NCBI RefSeq assembly: GCF_030167915.1 | Contig: NZ_JARGNB010000007.1 | Location: 248,001-312,000 of the forward strand | Length of the DNA: 64,000 nt | Direction: 5' to 3' | Source: Aquabacterium humicola | GTDB lineage: Bacteria > Pseudomonadota > Gammaproteobacteria > Burkholderiales > Burkholderiaceae_C | Shown here: one piece after another, positions 34,197 through 44,095 of the stretch | Layout of the letters: each line of letters begins with the position of its first letter | Numbering within the stretch: position 1 is the first letter of the stretch | The notes under the pieces: model-generated | What the model saw: only the letters and a program-made list of their open reading frames with translations | What the model was told of the DNA's origin: nothing | Databases searched by the model: none | Position numbers and translations under genes: made by a program

Positions 34197-35105
34197 TCAC
34201 GCCGAACGCACCCACCAGTCGCCCTGCAGCGCGTCCTGCAGGAAGCCGATGAAGCTGGTCACCTTCGACGGCACCAGCTTCGGCGACGGGAACACCGCAT
34301 GCACCTCCTGCGCCGGCAGCCCGTGGTCGGGCAGGACCGGGCGCACGCTGCCGTCGGCGACCGATTCGCGCGCGACGTACCAGGGCAGGATCGCGAGGCC
34401 GAAGCCGGCGCGCGCGGCGGCCAGCACCGCCGACAGGTTGTTCGAGCGCAGCGGGCCCTTCACCGGCACTGAACGCTCGTCGCCCGAAGGCAGCGTGAGG
34501 CTCCAGCGGTCGTCGCCCTGCACGCTGCTGTAGACGAGGCAGGCATGCTGCGCCAGGTCGTCGAGCGAGGCGGGCGTGCCGCGCTGCTCGAGGTAGGCCG
34601 GCGCCGCGACCATCAGCCACGGGTTGCTGCCGAGGTAGCGCGCGCCCAGTGTCGAGTCGGCCAGCCGCCCCATGCGCACGGCCAGGTCGATGCCCTGCTC
34701 GACGAGGTTGACATAGCGGTCGTCGAAGCTCAGGTCGACCACCACCTCGGGATGTGCGCGCATGTAGCGCAGCACCAGCGGCACCAGCACGCGGCGGCCG
34801 AAGGCCACCGACGTGCTGACGCGCAAGGTACCGCCGACCTTCGCCTGCAGCAGGGTGGCGAGGTTGTCGGCCTCGTCGAGCTCGCGCGCGATCAGCTTGC
34901 ACTTGTCGTAGTACAGCGCGCCGACCTCGGTGGTCGTGACGCCGCGCGTCGAGCGGTGCAGCAGGCGGGCGCCCAGACGTTGCTCCATCGACGCCACCGC
35001 CTTGGTGGCGGTCGGCTGCGTGATGCCGAGCTCGGCAGCGGCCTTGCTGAAGCTTTGTGTCTCGACGACGCGGATGAAGAGCTGCACGCCGGTGATGCGG
35101 TCCAT
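34197..35105 (-). CDS. LysR family transcriptional regulator
   Basis: This 302-residue LysR protein has an N-terminal winged helix (residues 1-62, SFSKAAAELGITQPTATKAVASME) and a LysR-substrate-binding domain (VGGTLRVSTSVAFGRRVLVPL). Length and order are normal for the large CrgA/PecT-like group. It lies 102 bases upstream of the repeat-protein operon on the same strand, but its own start faces the small genes at 35 kb. Whether it controls the secreted-protein operon is not shown. The effector is unknown. Confidence 0.9.
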   Translation of the reverse strand: MDRITGVQLFIRVVETQSFSKAAAELGITQPTATKAVASMEQRLGARLLHRSTRGVTTTEVGALYYDKCKLIARELDEADNLATLLQAKVGGTLRVSTSVAFGRRVLVPLVLRYMRAHPEVVVDLSFDDRYVNLVEQGIDLAVRMGRLADSTLGARYLGSNPWLMVAAPAYLEQRGTPASLDDLAQHACLVYSSVQGDDRWSLTLPSGDERSVPVKGPLRSNNLSAVLAAARAGFGLAILPWYVARESVADGSVRPVLPDHGLPAQEVHAVFPSPKLVPSKVTSFIGFLQDALQGDWWVRSA

Positions 35106-35173
35106 GGGCCCGCACTGTAAGGTGCGCTGCCCGGGTCGACCGACTTGCGCGCCGACGTGCGCGCATCAGCGCG

Positions 35174-35386
35174 TCAATGCAGCAGACGGATCGCGCCTTC
35201 CGCGACGTAGCGCTTGAAATCGCTCAGCGGAATCGCCGCCGCGCCGTGCGTCGGACCGTCGGTCCAGCTCAGCGTGGCGTCGTTGTGGGTGGTCTCGATC
35301 TCGACCGGGCCGGGCCGGATCGGCATCGGCTGCCCGTCGCCTTCGCGGTATTCGACTTTGCCGATGATCTGGGCGTTTTGGCTCAT
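35174..35386 (-). CDS. Small conserved-looking protein, function unknown
   Basis: This 70-residue protein (MSQNAQIIGKVEYREGDGQ ...) has no signal or membrane segment. It has a good ribosome site, AAGGA, seven bases before the ATG. Its composition is that of a folded beta-rich domain with a central ATLSWTDG. I do not recognise the family. It lies 68 bases upstream of the LysR gene on the same strand and may share its transcript. Confidence 0.6.
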   Translation of the reverse strand: MSQNAQIIGKVEYREGDGQPMPIRPGPVEIETTHNDATLSWTDGPTHGAAAIPLSDFKRYVAEGAIRLLH

Positions 35387-35466
35387 GGCATTTCCTTGCG
35401 TCGTGTCTGCAATGCGAGCATGGTCGCGGCGCGCGCCCGCACCTTGCGCCGGATCACGGGAAATGC

Positions 35467-35574
35467 GCCTGTAGCCGTCGTCCTACAGGCCTTCGCGGGG
35501 GCCGTCGTTGTGCTTCCAAACCGCCGGATCTGACGTGTCTGTCGGACAGGCATCACCGTAGGCCAAGCCCTACG
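35467..35574. repeat. Three successive small inverted repeats in the gap before the secreted protein
   Basis: Three dyads lie in the 271-base gap between the divergent genes at 35386 and 35658. They are GCCTGTAG-N8-CTACAGGC (35467-35490), CTGTC-G-GACAG (35539-35549) and CGTAGG-N6-CCTACG (35557-35574). The first and third share CTACA/CCTAC cores. They could be operators or RNA hairpins; no function is established. Confidence 0.4.
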
Positions 35575-35657
35575 CCCACAGCCGCCGCACTCCGACCGTG
35601 CCGGCCCGCCTGGTTTCCTAAGCTGAACTCGTCCTCGCATCTCCCAAGGAGACGATC

Positions 35658-36602
35658 ATGCTGTTCCGAAAGACAACCATCGCGACGCTGTTGGTAGCCG
35701 GTAGCGCCTTCGGCACGTTCGGCCTCGCCCCGATGACGGTGCAGGCCGCCGCCCCGGCGGCCTATACCAGCAGCCACCCGTTCGCGGTCTTCATCAGTGA
35801 CTTCGACGTCGACCAGGTGCAGCGGGTGCGGCCGGGTGCCGAGCTCGACTTCAGCGTGCGTGGCGCGCCGGGCGCGCAGGTGTCGCTGACGATCGACGGC
35901 GGCCAGCGCACGATCATGCTGACCGAGGCCAGCGCTGGCGTCTATGAAGGCACCTACACGGTGAGCCGGCGCGATCGCATCGGCCCGAACTCGCGCGTCA
36001 ACGTGACGATGCGCCGCGGCGACCAGGTCGCCAGCGCGCAGCTGGCGCGCGGCCTGCAGGAAGGTTGGCCGGCGGCCAACGTCGCGGTCGTCAACTCGCC
36101 GGAGATCACGCACCTGAACATTGCCGACGAAGGCTGGCGCCGCGGTGGCCAGGCGTTGCGCTTCACGATGCAGGCCACTCCGGGCGGCCGCGCGACGGTG
36201 CAGCTGGAAGGCAGCGACCCGCAGACGCTGATCCTCGACGAGGTGCGGCCGGGTGAATACTCGACCGTGCACGTGCTGCGCCGCAACCAGGTGCTGAACA
36301 CCGACCGCCCGCTGGTGGCGCAGCTGCGCCTGGGCAATCGCGTGGCGACCAGCACGCTGAGCAACGCCTATGCGGGCCTCGACCTGCGTCGCTTCACTGG
36401 CTGCGCGGGTGATCGCTGCGGCATCGTCGAATCGGTGAGCCGCCTGGATCGCGGTCCGTGGCGCGAGGCGCAGTATGAAGTGGTGGTGCGTACCGATGAA
36501 GGCGGCCGCCGCATCGTGACCTACGAGAACTCGCCGCCGGTGCGCGTGGGTGACGCAGTGCGCTTCGCGGGCGACGGCCTGGAGCTGCGCAACCGCGGCT
36601 AG
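35658..36602 (+). CDS. Secreted protein with duplicated beta domain, unknown function
   Basis: This 314-residue protein has an N-terminal signal peptide ([19 protein letters not shown], cut near AAA). Two related domains of about 90-100 residues follow, each with an opening like [20 protein letters not shown] or [19 protein letters not shown] and a closing like [18 protein letters not shown] third part with a possible disulphide ([18 protein letters not shown]) forms a C-terminal beta-rich tail similar to those in SlyB/glycine-zipper-associated proteins. It is probably periplasmic or surface-attached. GGAGACG precedes the ATG. A strong terminator hairpin follows the stop codon directly. Confidence 0.7.
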   Translation: MLFRKTTIATLLVAGSAFGTFGLAPMTVQAAAPAAYTSSHPFAVFISDFDVDQVQRVRPGAELDFSVRGAPGAQVSLTIDGGQRTIMLTEASAGVYEGTYTVSRRDRIGPNSRVNVTMRRGDQVASAQLARGLQEGWPAANVAVVNSPEITHLNIADEGWRRGGQALRFTMQATPGGRATVQLEGSDPQTLILDEVRPGEYSTVHVLRRNQVLNTDRPLVAQLRLGNRVATSTLSNAYAGLDLRRFTGCAGDRCGIVESVSRLDRGPWREAQYEVVVRTDEGGRRIVTYENSPPVRVGDAVRFAGDGLELRNRG

Positions 36603-36628
36603 GTCTGCCGCTCGCCATTGCCTCGCTG

Positions 36629-36658
36629 CGGCGGCCGGGCCTTCGGGTCCGGCCGCCG
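36629..36658 (+). terminator. Rho-independent terminator with TTCG tetraloop
   Basis: CGGCGGCCGGGCC-TTCG-GGTCCGGCCGCCG forms a 13-bp GC-rich stem (one G-T pair) with a stable TTCG loop, 26 bases after the stop of the secreted protein gene. TCTTCGTT follows. Confidence 0.75.
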
Positions 36659-36685
36659 TCTTCGTTGCGGCGCTCGAGGCCTCGG

Positions 36686-36702
36686 CATTCCGCCGCGGAA
36701 TG
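36686..36702. promoter_or_regulatory. Perfect palindrome before gcl, candidate operator
   Basis: CATTCCGC-C-GCGGAATG is a perfect 8-bp inverted repeat about 97 bases before the gcl start. Its core TTCCG-N3-CGGAA recurs with the same spacing at 44000-44012. It is a likely site for the regulator of the glyoxylate operon; the regulator is not identified here. Confidence 0.5.
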
Positions 36703-36798
36703 ACTGTTATCGGCGCACCGGTCTTCTCGCCGCGCCTGTCGCCGCCGACCATCGCTGCCAACCGGTCCAGGAAGGACCTTCGAAGGAGTCTGGCAGCA

Positions 36799-38589
<1,791 letters not shown>

Positions 38590-38610
38590 ATCGACCGAGA
38601 GAGAAGCACA

Positions 38611-39390
38611 GTGCCCAAGTTCGCTGCCAACCTGACGATGCTCTTCAACGAGTTGCCCTTCCTCGACCGTTTCGAGGCCGCCGCACGCGTCGGCTTCGAT
38701 GCCGTGGAGTTCCTGTTTCCCTATGCCTTTCCGGCCGCGCAGATCCAGGAGCGGCTCTACCGCCACGGCCTGAAGCTTGTTCTGCACAACCTGCCGGCCG
38801 GCGACTGGGACGCCGGCGAGCGTGGCATCGCCTGCCATCCGGACCGCATCGGCGAGTTCCGGGACGGTGTCGGCCGCGCGGTCGGTTATGCGCAGGCGCT
38901 CGGCGTCGGCCAGCTGAACTGCCTGGCCGGCAAGGCGCCGGCCGGCGTCGACCACGCGGTCGCGCACGCGACGCTGGTCGAGAACCTGCGCTTTGCCGCC
39001 GCCGCGCTGGGCGAGGCCGGCCTGAAGCTGCTGATCGAGCCGATCAACACGGTCGACATCCCCGGCTTCTTCGTCAACCGCACCGCGCAGGCGCTGCAGA
39101 TCCTCGACGAGGTCGGCGCGGGCAACGCCTTCCTGCAATACGACCTGTACCACGCGCAGCGCATGGAAGGCGAGCTCGCGGCGACGCTCGAGAAGCACCT
39201 GCCGCGCATCGCGCACGTGCAGCTGGCCGACAACCCCGGCCGCCACGAGCCCGGCACCGGCGAGATCAACTACGCCTTCCTGTTCCGGCACCTCGACCGC
39301 ATCGGCTACGCCGGCTGGATCGGCTGCGAATACAAGCCCGCGACGACCACGGAGGCGGGCTTGCACTGGCGCCAGCAACTGGCGCAGTAG
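38611..39390 (+). CDS. hyi: Hydroxypyruvate isomerase
   Basis: This 259-residue TIM-barrel enzyme, of the xylose-isomerase-like superfamily, interconverts hydroxypyruvate and tartronate semialdehyde. It starts PKFAANLTMLFNELPFLDRF and contains the metal-site acids in LIEPINTVDIPGFF and YDLYHAQRMEG, and the histidine in HVQLADNPGRHEPGTGE. The start codon is GTG at 38611 after GAGAGAGAAG. It follows gcl by 21 bases in the same operon. Confidence 0.95.
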   Translation: MPKFAANLTMLFNELPFLDRFEAAARVGFDAVEFLFPYAFPAAQIQERLYRHGLKLVLHNLPAGDWDAGERGIACHPDRIGEFRDGVGRAVGYAQALGVGQLNCLAGKAPAGVDHAVAHATLVENLRFAAAALGEAGLKLLIEPINTVDIPGFFVNRTAQALQILDEVGAGNAFLQYDLYHAQRMEGELAATLEKHLPRIAHVQLADNPGRHEPGTGEINYAFLFRHLDRIGYAGWIGCEYKPATTTEAGLHWRQQLAQ

Positions 39391-39468
39391 CCCGCCACCC
39401 GCATCCGATTTCCGTCATGGTGTCTCGACGCACGCCATGACGCTCTTTTCATTCCCTAGGAATCCACC

Positions 39469-40374
39469 ATGACCTCCCAACCGCTCAAGATCGGTTTCAT
39501 CGGCCTCGGCATCATGGGCGCGCCGATGTGCGGCCACCTGATCGCCGCCGGCCACACGGTGTTCGTGCACAGCCGGGGCAAGCTGCCGGCGGCCATCACC
39601 GACAGCCGCGCGACGATCTGCACCCATTCGCGCGGCGTCGCCGAGCGCGCCGACATCGTCTTCCTGATGCTGCCGGACACCCCCGACGTCGAGCAGGCGC
39701 TGTTCGGCGAGACCGGCGTCGCCTCCGGCATCAGCCGCGGAAAGGTGGTCGTGGACATGAGCTCGATCTCGCCGATCGCCACCAAGGGCTTCGCGCAGCG
39801 CCTCGCCGACATCGGTTGCGGATACCTGGATGCACCGGTGTCCGGCGGCGAAGTCGGCGCGAAGAACGCGACGCTGTCGATCATGGTCGGCGGCGACGAG
39901 GCGGTGTTCGAACGCGTGAAGCCGCTGTTCGAGCTGATGGGCGGGAACATCACGCTCGTCGGCAAGGCGGGCGACGGCCAGACCGCGAAGGTCGCGAACC
40001 AGATCATCGTCGCGCTGAACATCGAGGCGGTGGCCGAGGCGCTGGTCTTCGCCGCGAAGGCCGGCGCCGACCCGGCCAAGGTGCGCCAGGCGCTGATGGG
40101 CGGCTTCGCGGCCTCGCGCGTCCTCGAAGTGCACGGCGAGCGCATGATCAAGCGCACCTTCGAGCCGGGTTTCCGCATCGGGCTGCACCAGAAGGACCTG
40201 AACCTCGCGCTGTCCAGCGCGCGCGCGCTGGGCGTCTCGCTGCCGAACACCGCGACGGCGCAGGAGCTCTTCAACGCCTGCGCGGCCGCCGGCGGCCAGG
40301 GATGGGATCATTCGGCCCTGGTGCGCTCGCTGGAGAAGCTCGCCAGTTTCGAGATCGAGAACAGCGTTTCATGA
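39469..40374 (+). CDS. glxR: Tartronate semialdehyde reductase
   Basis: This 301-residue enzyme of the beta-hydroxyacid dehydrogenase family reduces tartronate semialdehyde to D-glycerate with NAD(P)H. It has the Rossmann motif GFIGLGIMGAPMCGHL at the N-terminus, the substrate-binding DAPVSGGEVGAKNATLSIM and the catalytic lysine in GQTAKVANQI. The name could equally be garR; context with gcl and hyi favours the glyoxylate-operon form. AGGA precedes the ATG. The stop overlaps the start of the kinase gene as ATGA. Confidence 0.94.
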   Translation: MTSQPLKIGFIGLGIMGAPMCGHLIAAGHTVFVHSRGKLPAAITDSRATICTHSRGVAERADIVFLMLPDTPDVEQALFGETGVASGISRGKVVVDMSSISPIATKGFAQRLADIGCGYLDAPVSGGEVGAKNATLSIMVGGDEAVFERVKPLFELMGGNITLVGKAGDGQTAKVANQIIVALNIEAVAEALVFAAKAGADPAKVRQALMGGFAASRVLEVHGERMIKRTFEPGFRIGLHQKDLNLALSSARALGVSLPNTATAQELFNACAAAGGQGWDHSALVRSLEKLASFEIENSVS

Positions 40375-41651
40375 CCATTCAACCGCGCGCGCTGCTGCGC
40401 CAGATGTTCGATGCCGCCGTCGCTTCGGCGCAGCCCGCGCTGTGCGTGCCCCGGCACCTGCCGTCGCCCGACGACCTGAAGGGCGGCCGGCTGATCGTCA
40501 TCGGCGCCGGCAAGGCCTCGGCGGCGATGGCGCGCGCGGTGGAAGAACACTGGGCCGGCCCCCCCGATGCGTTGCAGGGGCTGGTCGTCACGCGCTACGG
40601 CTACGGCGCGCCCTGCGAGCGCATCCGCCTGATCGAGGCCGCGCACCCGGTGCCCGACCGCGCCGGCTTCGCGGCGGCCGAGGAACTGATGCGCTACGTG
40701 CAGGGCCTGCGCACGAACGACTTCGTGCTGGCGCTGATCAGCGGGGGCGGCTCGGCGCTGCTGCCGCTGCCCGCGCCGGGCCTGAGCTTCGAGCACAAGC
40801 AGGCGCTGAATGCCGCGCTGCTGCGCTCGGGCGCGACCATCGTCGAGATGAACTGCGTGCGCCGGCACCTGTCGGCGATCAAGGGTGGGCGCCTGGCCGC
40901 CGCGTGTCCGGCGCCGATGCGCACGCTGGTGCTGTCCGACGTGCCGGGCGACGACCCGGTCGACATCGCCTCCGGCCCGACGGTGGCCGACCCCACCACC
41001 TGCGCCGATGCCCTCGACATCCTGCGCCGCCATGCGATCGACGTGCCGGCCGAGGTGCGCACGCTGCTGGAGTCCGGCCGCGGCGAGACGGTCAAGCCGG
41101 GTGATGCGCGGCTCGCGCGCAACGAGGTGCGGGTGATCGCCGCGCCGCAGCAGGCGCTGGAAGCGGCCGCGGCCGTCGCCCGCGAGCACGGTGTCACGCC
41201 GCTGATCCTCGGTGACGCGATCGAGGGCGAAGCGAAGGAAGTGGGCACCGTGCTGGCCGGCATCGCCCGTCAGGTTGCTCTGCACGGCCAGCCCGTCGCC
41301 GCACCCTGCGTGCTGCTGTCTGGCGGCGAGACGACGGTGACGGTGCGCGGCACCGGCCGCGGCGGCCGCAACGTCGAATGCCTGCTGGCCTGCGCGGTGT
41401 CGCTGGCCGGCTTGCCGAAGGTGCATGCGCTGATGGGCGACACCGACGGCGTCGACGGCATCGAGGAAACCGCCGGCGCGATCATCGGCCCGGATACGCT
41501 CGAACGCGGCCGCGCCGCGGGCCTGAAGGCACGCGATGCGCTCGCCAACAACGACGGCCACGGCTTCTTCGCCGCGATCGGCGATGCGGTGATCACCGGC
41601 CCGACTCGCACCAACGTCAACGACTTCCGCGCGATCCTGATCGACGCCTGA
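40371..41651 (+). CDS. ttuD: Glycerate 2-kinase, TtuD/MOFRL type
   Basis: This 426-residue kinase of the MOFRL family phosphorylates D-glycerate to 2-phosphoglycerate, the last step of the operon. Signatures seen are VIGAGKASAAMARAVE, ISGGGSALLPLPA with the Gly-rich phosphate loop, and the C-terminal MOFRL domain around LSGGETTVTVRGTGRGGRN and GDTDGVDG. The ATG at 40371 overlaps the stop of glxR, so translation is coupled. The stop codon is embedded in a small tandem repeat, GATCGACGCCT twice. Confidence 0.94.
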   Translation: MTIQPRALLRQMFDAAVASAQPALCVPRHLPSPDDLKGGRLIVIGAGKASAAMARAVEEHWAGPPDALQGLVVTRYGYGAPCERIRLIEAAHPVPDRAGFAAAEELMRYVQGLRTNDFVLALISGGGSALLPLPAPGLSFEHKQALNAALLRSGATIVEMNCVRRHLSAIKGGRLAAACPAPMRTLVLSDVPGDDPVDIASGPTVADPTTCADALDILRRHAIDVPAEVRTLLESGRGETVKPGDARLARNEVRVIAAPQQALEAAAAVAREHGVTPLILGDAIEGEAKEVGTVLAGIARQVALHGQPVAAPCVLLSGGETTVTVRGTGRGGRNVECLLACAVSLAGLPKVHALMGDTDGVDGIEETAGAIIGPDTLERGRAAGLKARDALANNDGHGFFAAIGDAVITGPTRTNVNDFRAILIDA

Positions 41652-41699
41652 TCGACGCCTGTTCGACCCAGGAGCTCCGGCCACCGGCGCCGCGCCGAT

Positions 41700-41723
41700 A
41701 CACGGCCGGCGGCCGGCCTGTGT
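41700..41723 (+). terminator. Imperfect terminator-like hairpin after the glyoxylate operon
   Basis: ACACGGCCGG-CGG-CCGGCCTGTGT forms a ten-pair stem with one bulged T, about 50 bases after the kinase stop. There is no T tract, so factor-independent termination is uncertain. Confidence 0.4.
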
Positions 41724-41846
41724 GGCTTCGGTGACAGCGGGGTCCGTTGCGCACCCCGGTGGCGCGTCGACGCACCAGCCTGGCACAGCGGCTGCTTTCC
41801 ACGCCCCTCGAGCGGTGCGTGATGCCGCGACAGCAAGAGGGTTCGG

Positions 41847-43064
41847 ATGGTGTCGATCACGGATGCATGGCGTCAGCGCAGGCGGCGCGCGGGCTTGATC
41901 GTGCTGGGCGCGCTGGGTGCATTCGGTGCGCTGGCCATGGTCGGCGCGGCCACGCTGCTGCCCGTCTGGCGCGGGCCGGACGTGCTGCGCATCGGCGTCG
42001 CGCAGCCGCTGTCCGGCGAGCTCGCGGCGCAGGGCGCCGACATGCTCAACGGCGTCACCCTGGCGGTCGAGGAGATCAATGCCGCCGGCGGCGTGCGCAT
42101 CGGCGGCCGCGCGGTGAAGCTGGCGGTCGTGCCGGCCGACGACCGCGCGGAGCCCGAAGCAGGCAAGGCCGCGGCCCGCGCGCTGGTGGCCGCCGACGTG
42201 CTGGTCGCGGTGGCCGACCTGAACTCCGGCGTCAGCATCGCTGCCGCGCCGACCTATGCCGCGGCCGGCATCCCGCAGCTGGCGATCTCGACCAAGCCGC
42301 AGTTCACGCAGCTGAAGCTGCCGACGACCTTGCGCCTGGTGGCCAACGACGACCTGCAGGCGCGCGCCATCGCCGAGCAGACGCGGCAGCTCGCGCACGG
42401 CAAGGACGGCAAGGACGGCAAGGGCTACGCGGTGCTCGACGACGGCACGCCCTACGGCGAGGGCCTGGCCGACGACGTCGTGCGCCTGCTGGCCGAGCAG
42501 CGCGTCACGCTCGCCGCGCGGCACTCGTCGGACAGCCGCAGCATCGACTTCGAGCCCTTCGTCGCCGAGCTGCGGCGCACGCGCGCCGAAGTGGTGGTCG
42601 CGCTGGTCAGCGACTTCCAGGCCGAGGCGCTGGTGCGCCAGCTGGTCGCGGCCGGCCTGTCGCAGGTGCGGCTGATCGGCAGCGACACGCTGAAGACCGA
42701 CAAGCTGCTCGCCGCCGGCCGCGCGCTGCAGGCGGTGTACGTCACCTCGCCGATCCTCGAGGTGGGCGAGTTGCCCGCCGGCCGGGCCTTTCTCGAGCGC
42801 TTCCGCGCGCGCTTCCGCGATGCGCCGGTCTACGGCGCGCACTACGGCTACGACGCGGTGCACCTCGTCGCCGACGCGCTGACCCGCAACGGCACGACCG
42901 ACAAGGCGAAGCTGCTGGACCGCCTGAAGCGCTTCGACGGCCACGCGCCGGTCACCGGCTCGATGCGCTTCGGCGCCGACGGCGAGCAGCGCTACGGCGC
43001 GGTCTCGGTCTACCAGCTGAGCGGCGGCCGCTGGCTGCCGGTGATGCGCTCGGACCGTTGGTGA
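41847..43064 (+). CDS. Branched-chain amino-acid-type ABC substrate-binding protein, membrane-anchored
   Basis: This 405-residue protein has an N-terminal basic stretch and one hydrophobic segment (LIVLGALGAFGALAMVGAATL). A Leu/Ile/Val-binding-like periplasmic domain follows (LRIGVAQPLSGELAAQGADM ... YGAHYGYDAVHLVADAL). No ABC permease or ATPase is adjacent, so it may pair with a transporter elsewhere or serve as a sensor. A short Gly-Lys-Asp repeat (GKDGKDGKG) sits in a loop near residue 192, from a 9-bp duplication. The last 113 bases overlap, antisense, the tail of the next LysR gene. Confidence 0.85.
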   Translation: MVSITDAWRQRRRRAGLIVLGALGAFGALAMVGAATLLPVWRGPDVLRIGVAQPLSGELAAQGADMLNGVTLAVEEINAAGGVRIGGRAVKLAVVPADDRAEPEAGKAAARALVAADVLVAVADLNSGVSIAAAPTYAAAGIPQLAISTKPQFTQLKLPTTLRLVANDDLQARAIAEQTRQLAHGKDGKDGKGYAVLDDGTPYGEGLADDVVRLLAEQRVTLAARHSSDSRSIDFEPFVAELRRTRAEVVVALVSDFQAEALVRQLVAAGLSQVRLIGSDTLKTDKLLAAGRALQAVYVTSPILEVGELPAGRAFLERFRARFRDAPVYGAHYGYDAVHLVADALTRNGTTDKAKLLDRLKRFDGHAPVTGSMRFGADGEQRYGAVSVYQLSGGRWLPVMRSDRW

Positions 43065-43980
43065 TCGGCAGGTCCTCGTCGGCGGCTGCCCGCGCGACGA
43101 GGTGCTCGACCAGCCGCTGCGCCGCCGGCGGCAGCGTGTCCAGCGGACGGAAGCAGACCGCGAAGCGGCGCTCGGCCCAGGCATCGGTGAGCGGGATGAT
43201 GCGCAGGCCCAGCAGCTGCGCGTACGAGGCGCCGACCTCCACTGGCACCACGCTGACGCCCAGCCCCGCGGCGACGACGCGGAAGCTGGCGTCGAAGGTC
43301 GACACGATCACCCGGTAGGACACGGTGCGCCCGGCGCGGGCCGCGGCGCGCGCGAGCATCGTGTGCACCGCGGTCGACGGCGGCAGGCCGACATGCTCGT
43401 GCGCCAGCGTCTGCTCGAAGCGCAGCGACGCATGCTTCGCCAGCGCATGGTCCGGATGCACCGCCAGCGCGAGCCGGTCGCGCCGGTAGGGCCGGTGCGG
43501 CAGGCCTTCGAAGTCGATGGTGTCCCAGCACACGCCGACCGAGGCGCTGCCCTCGCGCAGCTGGCGCACCAGGTCGCGCGAGAAGCGCTCCTCGATGTCG
43601 ACCTGGATCGCGCGGTTGGCGGGCTCGCGCATGAAGGACGCGATGTCGTCGAGCAGCGACTCGGCGATCGCCGACGCGGTGGCGATCAGCCGCACACGGC
43701 CCTTGACGCCGGCGCCGAAGGACGCGATGTCGCCGGCGATGCGGTCCATCGTGAACAGCACGTCGCGCGCGTGCTCCAGCAGCGCCTGGCCGGCCGGCGT
43801 CGGCTGCACGCCGCGGCGCGCGCGCAGCAGCAGCGGCGTGCCGAGGTCGTGTTCCAGCTGCGCGATGCGCTTGCTGATCGCCGACGGCTCGATGTGCTCC
43901 TGCGCGGCGGCGCGCGCCATCGTGCGGTGATCGCAGACCGCGACGAACAGGCGCAGCGTCTTCAGGTCGATGTCGCGCAT
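42952..43980 (-). CDS. LysR family transcriptional regulator
   Basis: This 342-residue LysR protein starts MRDIDLKTLRLFVAVCDHR. It has a winged helix (EHIEPSAISKRIAQLEHDLG) and a substrate-binding domain (VRLIATASAIAESLLDDIASF). The C-terminal 35-40 residues are Arg/Ser/Pro-rich, exceed the usual length and are encoded antisense to the 3' end of the substrate-binding-protein gene. The gene is divergent from the HMGL/CoA-transferase fusion with 115 bases between them, in which a TTCCG-N3-CGGAA dyad lies. It is the likely regulator of the fusion gene. Confidence 0.88.
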   Translation of the reverse strand: MRDIDLKTLRLFVAVCDHRTMARAAAQEHIEPSAISKRIAQLEHDLGTPLLLRARRGVQPTPAGQALLEHARDVLFTMDRIAGDIASFGAGVKGRVRLIATASAIAESLLDDIASFMREPANRAIQVDIEERFSRDLVRQLREGSASVGVCWDTIDFEGLPHRPYRRDRLALAVHPDHALAKHASLRFEQTLAHEHVGLPPSTAVHTMLARAAARAGRTVSYRVIVSTFDASFRVVAAGLGVSVVPVEVGASYAQLLGLRIIPLTDAWAERRFAVCFRPLDTLPPAAQRLVEHLVARAAADEDLPITNGPSASPAASGRRSAGRPRPRRSAARRRRRSASSR

Positions 43981-43999
43981 GGCGGGGGCGCTCCAGGCG

Positions 44000-44012
44000 T
44001 TCCGGCTCGGAA
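44000..44012. promoter_or_regulatory. Candidate LysR operator, TTCCG-N3-CGGAA
   Basis: TTCCG-GCT-CGGAA is a perfect 5-bp inverted repeat spanning a T-N11-A pattern, in the gap between the divergent LysR and HMGL/CoA-transferase genes. A further TTCCGAA follows at 44022-44028. The same TTCCG-N3-CGGAA core is seen before gcl at 36688-36700. Confidence 0.5.
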
Positions 44013-44095
44013 TTCTGAACCTTCCGAATGATCGCTGGCGGTTTGATCTGGAAAGCCTAGAGTGAACCCATCCCCGTTTCACCCGAGCCGCCGCC

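Noticed and set aside
40308-43184. Frame of about 950 codons antisense to ttuD and the substrate-binding protein
   Set aside because: Same reason: it mirrors genes with clear families and has no domain of its own.
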